Shown: one piece after another, positions 6,243-11,491 of the stretch
Layout of the letters: each line of letters begins with the position of its first letter
Position numbering within the stretch: position 1 is the first letter of the stretch
Source: Caldifarciminota bacterium
Lineage (GTDB): Bacteria > Hydrothermota > Tepidihabitantia > SM23-42
Direction: 5' to 3'
NCBI GenBank assembly: GCA_023128195.1
Contig: JAGMEL010000127.1
Location: 1 to 11,491 of the forward strand
Length of the DNA stretch: 11,491 nt
The notes under the pieces: model-generated
Seen by the model: only the letters and a program-made list of their open reading frames with translations
What the model was told of the DNA's origin: nothing
The model's database searches: none
Position numbers and translations under genes: made by a program

Positions 6243-9200
6243 TTATTTTAGTAAAATAATTTTTTTGATTTCCTCGGAATCAGTACCTTCTGCTTTCAGG
6301 AAGTATACACCCTGAGGAACTTCTTTACCGGAATCATCAGTTCCATTCCAACACACAGAAACCACAGATTTATTTGGATTACACAGATTAATAATAGGGA
6401 AGGACCTAACCAATCTTCCGCTCACATCATAGATTTTCAACCCTATGCCCTGTGCACTTTGCTCTGTGCAATAAATTATATTGGCTTTGTTCCGGAAGGG
6501 ATTCGGGTAAACCTCTAATATCGAATTAGTTGTAGAGGTTTGGTTGTGTTCTTCAATACCTGGAAATGTATCAGGAGGGTCAGTAGTGAATTTTATTGCT
6601 CTGTTGTTTGCCAATGGTGCTGCTGCGTCAGGGTATGTGTTGTTATAGGTGTATTCCAGACCAATTGTGTGTTCTCTATTTTCTATGCCTACAGTAGCAT
6701 AATTATGCCATATGTCATCATTAGTAATTTTTTTGTATTGAAATAATATTTCTCCATCACCAGTTTCAGTTGGATAATACTGAGGATCATACAAAATGAC
6801 TTCAAAGGTCTGGAGTTCTGCTGGTGTTGGATTTGTCGGGTCGTGGATATGCTGAACCCTCGAATATTCAATAATAAATATGTGATTAGATGCATTATAC
6901 CAATAGCAGACATGGCCACTTGAATCTGTAGCTGTGGGGTCAAGATCATCCCAGAATGGTGCAATGAGCAGGGGAGGGCCACCAGCAGCAGGTATGTGCC
7001 AGTTGTACATATCAGCAATCCAGGTTGAGTCCATTGCAATATATCCATTTGAGCAAATCGAAACTCTGTCATACCAATCACCATAAAATTTGAAATTGAA
7101 AGGTAAACTTATTGTTTTTGTCTCATCATTTCCAAGACTTAGACTGTCACCAGAACCACCCAGTTCCGGGTCGATTTCAATCCAATTATAAGTGGGTCTT
7201 TCTGAGTAACCCACATCAGTATCATCATAGGCAAAATATCCATAAAGATCACGGCCAAGTGGTTTTGTTTGGTCAACAACTCCAATAACTATTGCAAATT
7301 CAACTGTATCTTTAAAATTATCATCTCCTGACAGCATTACGATAAATCCAACTGCATGCCCGGGCGAGATTGATGATGATGCATTCACTGCGAAATGGTT
7401 GGTGCTGTTTGTTGATGAATCACCGACCGGGATATTCCCAAAAGACCCGATTGAATCAATCATACTTACCCCAGGATTTAATGACCTGAGAATACCGGAT
7501 ATGTTATTTCCAATAAGTCCACCAGTGTTTTCAATAGATACTATCATATCGCTTGTTTCTCCGGGTTCAAGAGCGCCGTTACCATCAAGTATTTGGCTCC
7601 ATTGATAAACAAATTCCGGTGCCTTTACATCAATCCATATATTCGAATTCCAATTACCTTGATTTGAAGTTATATCAAGGTTAAATTTTATTATGTGCTT
7701 ATTTTTTGCATTGGTCGATACATCAAAGTCATAAGCTGAGCCAGTTGCTGTTCCACCTGGAGCGATATTACCATAGGTTTGCATTGAATCAGTGATTGTA
7801 ATGAGTGGATCAGTAGTCGTGAGTTTTGCTGACACATTAGTCGCGGTCGTTGATGTGCCGTAATTCTTCAATGTAACTTGCATTTCTATTGTCTCACCAG
7901 GATTGACCTCACCATTATTATTTCCAGTTGGGTCATTGATTGTGTGGTCATAATAACTAATATGAACGGTCGAATTATTGACAAGACAATCTCCGCAATA
8001 AGGTTTAACATTATGTTTGGTTACGGTTACAAAGAGTGTATCTTGCGATGATGTGGAAAAATTGAATGTGGTTTGTCCTGATGCATTCGAAAATTCGACC
8101 TCTTTTACCTCCCCATTTTTATAAAGACTGACCATTGCATTTTCAACTGGTTGTGATAATGAATTTTCCACCTGGACTGAGAAGAAGTTTGTACCAACAG
8201 GGATTGAAGTAGAATGGCTTACAATAAATGTATCAGGAATATCTGTCCACACATCGAGCGAGGGATCTCCCAATAAATTATACGTATGAAAATATTTTGA
8301 ACTACCCCACATCCAGGATGTATCACCTGGGAAATTCATAAAGACTTCCATTTTGCCCCGATATAATGCCGGTCCTAAATTGTAAATATTATCTTCTAAG
8401 ATTCCCCAGTATATGCCATAGTCCAGACAGTTATTCCACCGGCTTGAAGTTGTTGCTGCAGAAGCACCGATAAAAGCAACGCCGCCTTTAGGAGTATCAG
8501 GAGTACCATATCTGAGCCATGCCTCACCAAAACAGGTCGGGAATGTGTGAAAATCACCAGTATAGCACGTAATGCTTGTAACAACGGGCAGCTTCCATTC
8601 ATTGGTCAAATTCATTATACTATCATTGTTGAAACTTGGATAGTCCCATCTGTTATAGTGAGCAATCCCGCCGCGATAATTAATAAATAATACTCCATCA
8701 TTTATTGAATTTCCTATGGGCCCTGACATTGGAGGATAAAAGACCGTATCCACAGTATTAAAGCCATATTCCATCAATTTTTCCTTTACCCATCTTTTAG
8801 TGGGTATTGGCGTGGTCATTGTATCTATGGGATAATTTGCTGCAACCATTAATGCGCGTGTAAACCATGTTGGATCATCCATATATGGAGATTGTTCATA
8901 ACCTAAAATCTTTGCTATTATTGTATTCAATTCACCAGTAGTATTTGCAGACAAGCGTCCGATCAATAATTCAGCAAAAAAATCGTTACCATCAATTAAG
9001 GTGTATGGGTAGTCTGTAGCTCTGACCGGAGCCGCATATGAACAAGGGGGGAGCTGAGGGGAATCCCCGATCAGGAGCACATATTCTGGTGGAGGAGACC
9101 AGGTATTGTATGCGTTCGAAATGTAATCTTTAATTTCAGCTGGCAAACTGCCTGTTTCAGATAGGGTTTTTACCGACACATGCCAGCCTTTTTTCTCTTT

Positions 9201-9719
9201 CCACTGAGCCAGGGGCAGAACCTCATCCTCAAAAGAATTAGGTGTAATGATTAAATAGCCCAAAGGTTTTAAATCTCCATTTTTTTCGAAATTCAAAATA
9301 AGATTTTTAAATACCTTTGTCAGAGAAGGCGACAAATGAAGTTTTCTTACTGGTGGGGAATAATTTAATGTGATTTCAATAGATTTATAATATTCTTTAA
9401 CATTTTTGTTTAAATAAGAAGGGTAAACGATAATTGGATAAACATCACAGTTTTTTATATTTAATGGATTTCCAATATGCACAGGATTTGTGTTAATATC
9501 TTTTATGTTATTTGAGCCTACAAAAGAATCTACTTCAGATATTTTATATGCATATTTTGGGGGATTTTGTGCTAATACAAATCGTGTAATAGGTAGTTGC
9601 TCAATTTGATTTATTTCTGAAAATTGAACCTGAATTTTTGTCGTATAAGGGCTTGATTCTAAGATTCTTACACTGTTTTCATTATACATTGTGTTAAGCA
9701 TAAAAAACAATAGTATCAC
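6243..9719 (-). CDS. C25 (gingipain-like) family protein with propeptide, CARDB-like and jelly-roll-like modules and T9SS-type-A-like C-terminal domain
   Basis: A complete 1158-aa protein. It starts at a GTG (9719) that overlaps the stop of the upstream gene in a GTGA junction, with AGGAGG seven bases before it. The N-terminus (MILLFFMLNTMYNENS) is a poor signal peptide without basic residues. Residues about 15-150 resemble the C25 propeptide (VRILESSPYTTKIQVQF). The C25-like module has PLGYLIITP (152-160), EYVLLIGDSPQLP (212-224), ATDYPYTLIDG, IGRLSA, NYRGGIAHYNRW (347-358), LPVVTSITC (377-385), TGDF and CFGEAW (396-401), ending at LGDPSLDVWT. Cys385 is kept. The residue expected to be His is Gly351; His354 nearby could be a displaced substitute. 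Two CARDB-like Ig modules (about 585-700 and 705-815) carry NPGETIEM and LEPGETSDM. A jelly-roll-like domain at about 824-1053 has LPFNFKFYGDWYDRVSICSNGYI. The sorting-like domain covers 1066-1158 (VYPNPF, LKIYDVSGRLVRSF, CWNGTDDSG, GVYFLKA, KIILLK). It is the only C25-like protein here with a propeptide and with the GDF...CFGEAW motif intact. Confidence 0.9.
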   Translation of the reverse strand: MILLFFMLNTMYNENSVRILESSPYTTKIQVQFSEINQIEQLPITRFVLAQNPPKYAYKISEVDSFVGSNNIKDINTNPVHIGNPLNIKNCDVYPIIVYPSYLNKNVKEYYKSIEITLNYSPPVRKLHLSPSLTKVFKNLILNFEKNGDLKPLGYLIITPNSFEDEVLPLAQWKEKKGWHVSVKTLSETGSLPAEIKDYISNAYNTWSPPPEYVLLIGDSPQLPPCSYAAPVRATDYPYTLIDGNDFFAELLIGRLSANTTGELNTIIAKILGYEQSPYMDDPTWFTRALMVAANYPIDTMTTPIPTKRWVKEKLMEYGFNTVDTVFYPPMSGPIGNSINDGVLFINYRGGIAHYNRWDYPSFNNDSIMNLTNEWKLPVVTSITCYTGDFHTFPTCFGEAWLRYGTPDTPKGGVAFIGASAATTSSRWNNCLDYGIYWGILEDNIYNLGPALYRGKMEVFMNFPGDTSWMWGSSKYFHTYNLLGDPSLDVWTDIPDTFIVSHSTSIPVGTNFFSVQVENSLSQPVENAMVSLYKNGEVKEVEFSNASGQTTFNFSTSSQDTLFVTVTKHNVKPYCGDCLVNNSTVHISYYDHTINDPTGNNNGEVNPGETIEMQVTLKNYGTSTTATNVSAKLTTTDPLITITDSMQTYGNIAPGGTATGSAYDFDVSTNAKNKHIIKFNLDITSNQGNWNSNIWIDVKAPEFVYQWSQILDGNGALEPGETSDMIVSIENTGGLIGNNISGILRSLNPGVSMIDSIGSFGNIPVGDSSTNSTNHFAVNASSSISPGHAVGFIVMLSGDDNFKDTVEFAIVIGVVDQTKPLGRDLYGYFAYDDTDVGYSERPTYNWIEIDPELGGSGDSLSLGNDETKTISLPFNFKFYGDWYDRVSICSNGYIAMDSTWIADMYNWHIPAAGGPPLLIAPFWDDLDPTATDSSGHVCYWYNASNHIFIIEYSRVQHIHDPTNPTPAELQTFEVILYDPQYYPTETGDGEILFQYKKITNDDIWHNYATVGIENREHTIGLEYTYNNTYPDAAAPLANNRAIKFTTDPPDTFPGIEEHNQTSTTNSILEVYPNPFRNKANIIYCTEQSAQGIGLKIYDVSGRLVRSFPIINLCNPNKSVVSVCWNGTDDSGKEVPQGVYFLKAEGTDSEEIKKIILLK
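6351..6390 (-). repeat. Degenerate short tandem repeat with a unit near 10 bp, in codons of sorting-domain linker 2
   Basis: The plus strand reads acacacagaa / accacagatt / tatttggatt / acacagatta, sharing an ACACAGAT-like core. Spacing of matching cores is about 9 to 10 rather than 7. It occupies the place where the other two genes have five heptamers, and here the encoded linker is two residues longer. It is weaker evidence than the heptamer tracts. Confidence 0.5.
6441..6468 (-). repeat. Heptamer tandem repeat, four units (CNCTNTG), in codons of sorting-domain linker 1
   Basis: Plus-strand units are ccctatg / ccctgtg / cactttg / ctctgtg. It is the same repeat family as 5164-5191, in the paralogous position and the same register relative to the IYDVSG codons. 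It encodes CTEQSAQGIG. Confidence 0.82.
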
Positions 9720-10690
9720 TTTTCTTCCTCCTCGGTTATAATCACAAGACCCATGTCGCGGTCAGCAACATATATCAAATCATCTTTTACATAGACATCA
9801 TTTGCGTAGGACATCTCGAGGCTTCCGTAATAGACAGGCTCTTCAGGGTTGCTAATGTCAATCACCTGGAGACCTCCGTCTCCATCAGCAATATATGCGT
9901 AATTACCAGAAATAAAGACATTATTTGCATAATCAGGGGTGTCGTATATACTCACAATTTCAGGGTTTTCAGATTCAGAAACATTAATGATTACAAGTCC
10001 TGCTCGACCATCAGTAATATAGGCATAATTCTCTTTCACAAAGATATTCCTTGCATTTGATGGTGTATCAACCCAACCAACTATTGCTTCAGAATCTGGT
10101 TTGGCAAGATTTAAGATATGCAGACCCATCTGTTCACAGGCGAGGTAGACCATTGAATCAACAACATATATTCCTCTGATATCACCCGGTGTTGAAAATC
10201 TTCGAACAAAACTAGGGTATTGAGGATTACTGACATTTTCAACTACAAACCAGTACCCGCCTGCTACATAAACGTACATCGTATCATTTGGTGGCGCCAC
10301 GACATTGTATCCGTAATACCAATTATCTTCTCCGATAAATGCTGGTTCTGATGGTTGCGCAACATTAATAATCTTAATACCACCCTGCGAGTGCGAGACC
10401 GCAAGGTATGCAAAGGTATCTCTAACAGCAATACCAACAATACTCTTTTCGCTCATATATTCACCGACGACAAATATTGAATCAGGATTGTTTATATCTA
10501 CTATCTGCAATCCACCTTGCCCATCTGCAACATAGGCTAAATCACCCATGAGATCAATATCCATGGCATAACCGGGTAATGGGCATACGCTTACAATTTC
10601 AAATGTATGGATTTCATCATCTGGTGGTTCAGGCCGACCACAAAAGGTTATTAAAAATAGAAATAGAAAAAAATAAACAAATTTTTTCAT
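9716..10690 (-). CDS. Putative lipoprotein with seven LVIVD-type beta-propeller repeats
   Basis: A 324-aa protein; the ATG at 10690 has AGGAGG four bases upstream. The N-terminus MKKFVYFFLFLFLITFCGRPEPP is a lipoprotein-like signal; Cys17 in LITFCG is the likely lipidation site, though Phe at -1 is unusual for a lipobox. Seven LVIVD-like repeats follow, each with a [FYIL]-[AIV]-Y-[VIL]-[AT]-D..GL-x-[IV]-[IV]-[DN]-[VIL]-x-x-P pattern, near residues 51, 93, 138, 180, 222, 264 and 306. The seventh ends in GLVIITEEEEK and lacks its outer strand. The segment HTFEIVSVCPLPGYA before repeat 1 could supply it, closing the ring as in other propellers. The stop overlaps the start of the 1158-aa gene by 4 bp, which implies translational coupling. 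The lipid anchor and context place it at the outer membrane or periplasm. Its role is probably a scaffold or binding partner; no ligand is evident. Confidence 0.85.
   Translation of the reverse strand: MKKFVYFFLFLFLITFCGRPEPPDDEIHTFEIVSVCPLPGYAMDIDLMGDLAYVADGQGGLQIVDINNPDSIFVVGEYMSEKSIVGIAVRDTFAYLAVSHSQGGIKIINVAQPSEPAFIGEDNWYYGYNVVAPPNDTMYVYVAGGYWFVVENVSNPQYPSFVRRFSTPGDIRGIYVVDSMVYLACEQMGLHILNLAKPDSEAIVGWVDTPSNARNIFVKENYAYITDGRAGLVIINVSESENPEIVSIYDTPDYANNVFISGNYAYIADGDGGLQVIDISNPEEPVYYGSLEMSYANDVYVKDDLIYVADRDMGLVIITEEEEK
9727..9732 (-). promoter_or_regulatory. Ribosome binding site for a GTG start inside the preceding gene
   Basis: AGGAGG on the minus strand, seven bases before the GTG at 9719. 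It lies within the Glu-rich last codons of the propeller lipoprotein gene. The acidic EEEEK tail of that protein may be partly a by-product of carrying this site. Confidence 0.75.
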
Positions 10691-10694
10691 TCAG

Positions 10695-10700
10695 CCTCCT
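10695..10700 (-). promoter_or_regulatory. Ribosome binding site overlapping the upstream stop codon
   Basis: AGGAGG on the minus strand, four bases before the ATG at 10690. It shares two bases with the TAG stop (10701-10699) of the barrel gene, so the two genes are tightly coupled. Confidence 0.75.
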
Positions 10701-11491
10701 AATAATAAAAATGCAATCCAGCACCGAGTCGATATTTATTATAGTCTTTAATAGTATCAATGCCGGGTAAAACTTCTGAAGTGGCATTCCGCAATTGCCT
10801 TAAATAGGATATTTCTAAAAACATCCTTGTAAAGATTCGGAAACTTGTGCTTGCTGTTATTTTATGAATATGGTCTTGCCGTCCAAAATGCATGGCATCT
10901 TCAGCAAAAGTTGTGGTGTAGTTCCTGAAATTGTAATTATAATGAAGATTAAGTCTTGTTGGTAATAAGAATTTAAATTGGAATGTAAGATTTCCTTTAA
11001 CCGAGTGCTGATAATACGAACCATCAGGAACCGATTCATCTGGGGTTGTGAGAATAGCTGAAGAGTCAGTCTGAAAACTTCTATACACATAGCCAAACAA
11101 AAGGACAATTCTTTTATTCAGCTTTATCTCAGAATCTATACTGAGAATATGACCGTTTGCATCGTAAATATCGAATTCTGGAATATAATCTTCCCGCCTT
11201 CGCTTATATTGAAGATAAAATAAAACAGTCGGTTTTGGATTAAATGACAATTTACCGGATACTGTTTGATATTTTGCTTCACATCCGATATAATCAGTAC
11301 TCGATCCTTGAGGATTTCTATAGTAACGAATCAAATAGTTGGGAATAATTTGATAGGATACTTTTGCGGCTATTTTCCCGAATGACTGTCTCAGTCCGAT
11401 ATTTATTCTCTGATAGTCTTTTTGATTATTTATTAGATAATGATTAATCTTAATACCGATATTGAATGTTGTTGTCCTTTTACCAAAAAAT
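10699..11491 (-). CDS. Outer-membrane beta-barrel-like protein, 3' part only
   Basis: The frame is open from the right edge to a TAG at 10701-10699, giving 263 visible residues. A TTG at 11334 begins a possible shorter frame, but coding clearly continues upstream (FNIGIKINHYLINN, INIGLRQSFGKIAAKVSYQIIPNY), so the start lies outside the window. The sequence alternates polar and hydrophobic or aromatic residues in runs of 9 to 12, for example TVLFYLQYKRR, RIVLLFGYVYR, LTFQFKFLLPTRLNLHYNYNFRNY and MFLEISYLRQL. Loops between them are charged or polar. It ends in YNKYRLGAGLHFYY, an amphipathic strand with a terminal aromatic residue like the BAM recognition signal of barrels. No specific family is recognised. 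It precedes the propeller lipoprotein by 8 bp. The C25-like genes with sorting domains downstream suggest a role in export, anchoring or assembly of surface proteins, but that is inference. Confidence 0.75.
   Translation of the reverse strand, partial: FFGKRTTTFNIGIKINHYLINNQKDYQRINIGLRQSFGKIAAKVSYQIIPNYLIRYYRNPQGSSTDYIGCEAKYQTVSGKLSFNPKPTVLFYLQYKRRREDYIPEFDIYDANGHILSIDSEIKLNKRIVLLFGYVYRSFQTDSSAILTTPDESVPDGSYYQHSVKGNLTFQFKFLLPTRLNLHYNYNFRNYTTTFAEDAMHFGRQDHIHKITASTSFRIFTRMFLEISYLRQLRNATSEVLPGIDTIKDYNKYRLGAGLHFYY

Noticed and set aside
10699..11334. A 211-aa protein starting at the TTG at 11334.
   Set aside because: The frame continues without a stop for 52 more codons to the window edge with the same barrel-like strand pattern, so the TTG is internal.

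Overview
The window is a compact, entirely minus-strand block of cell-envelope and secreted-protein genes from an AT-rich, deep-branching Gram-negative-type bacterium. Two things point to a WOR-3/Stahlbacteria-like or related FCB/candidate-phylum lineage. First, large C25 (gingipain-like) proteins end in a FlgD/T9SS-type-A-like C-terminal domain (PNP...LKIYDVSGRLV...WDGTDDSG...GIYF...KIILLK). Second, a protein ending in a beta-barrel-like C-terminus sits beside them. The lineage is inferred from protein style only; no marker gene is present.

Layout in transcription order, from high to low coordinates. (1) The 3' part of a beta-barrel outer-membrane-like protein, 11491-10699, runs off the right edge. 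(2) After 8 bp comes a putative lipoprotein made of seven LVIVD-type beta-propeller blades, 10690-9716. (3) Overlapping it by 4 bp is an 1158-aa C25-like protein with propeptide, Ig-like modules, a jelly-roll-like module and a sorting-like domain, 9719-6243. (4) After 11 bp comes a 419-aa secreted seven-repeat BNR/Ycf48-like propeller with the same C-terminal domain, 6231-4972. (5) After 36 bp comes a 1004-aa C25-like protein with an amidotransferase-like module and the same C-terminal domain, 4935-1921. (6) After 74 bp comes another C25-like paralogue, 1846-1, cut by the left edge. No RNA gene, CRISPR array, transposase or convincing terminator was seen. No gene-free stretch exceeds 74 bp.

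The spacing suggests one operon, with a possible internal sigma70-like promoter just before the last gene. The products look like an exported surface set: a barrel, a propeller lipoprotein and several proteins carrying a common sorting domain. All three C25-like proteins keep the nucleophile-position Cys (S-[IA]-T-C) but have Q, I or G where clan CD peptidases have the catalytic His. They may therefore be non-peptidase or altered enzymes.

The most unusual signal is at DNA level. In the three complete genes with the C-terminal domain, the two linkers flanking the IYDVSGRLV codons are written in short degenerate tandem repeats, mostly heptamers. The repeat family differs between sites, yet the encoded linker length is almost unchanged.
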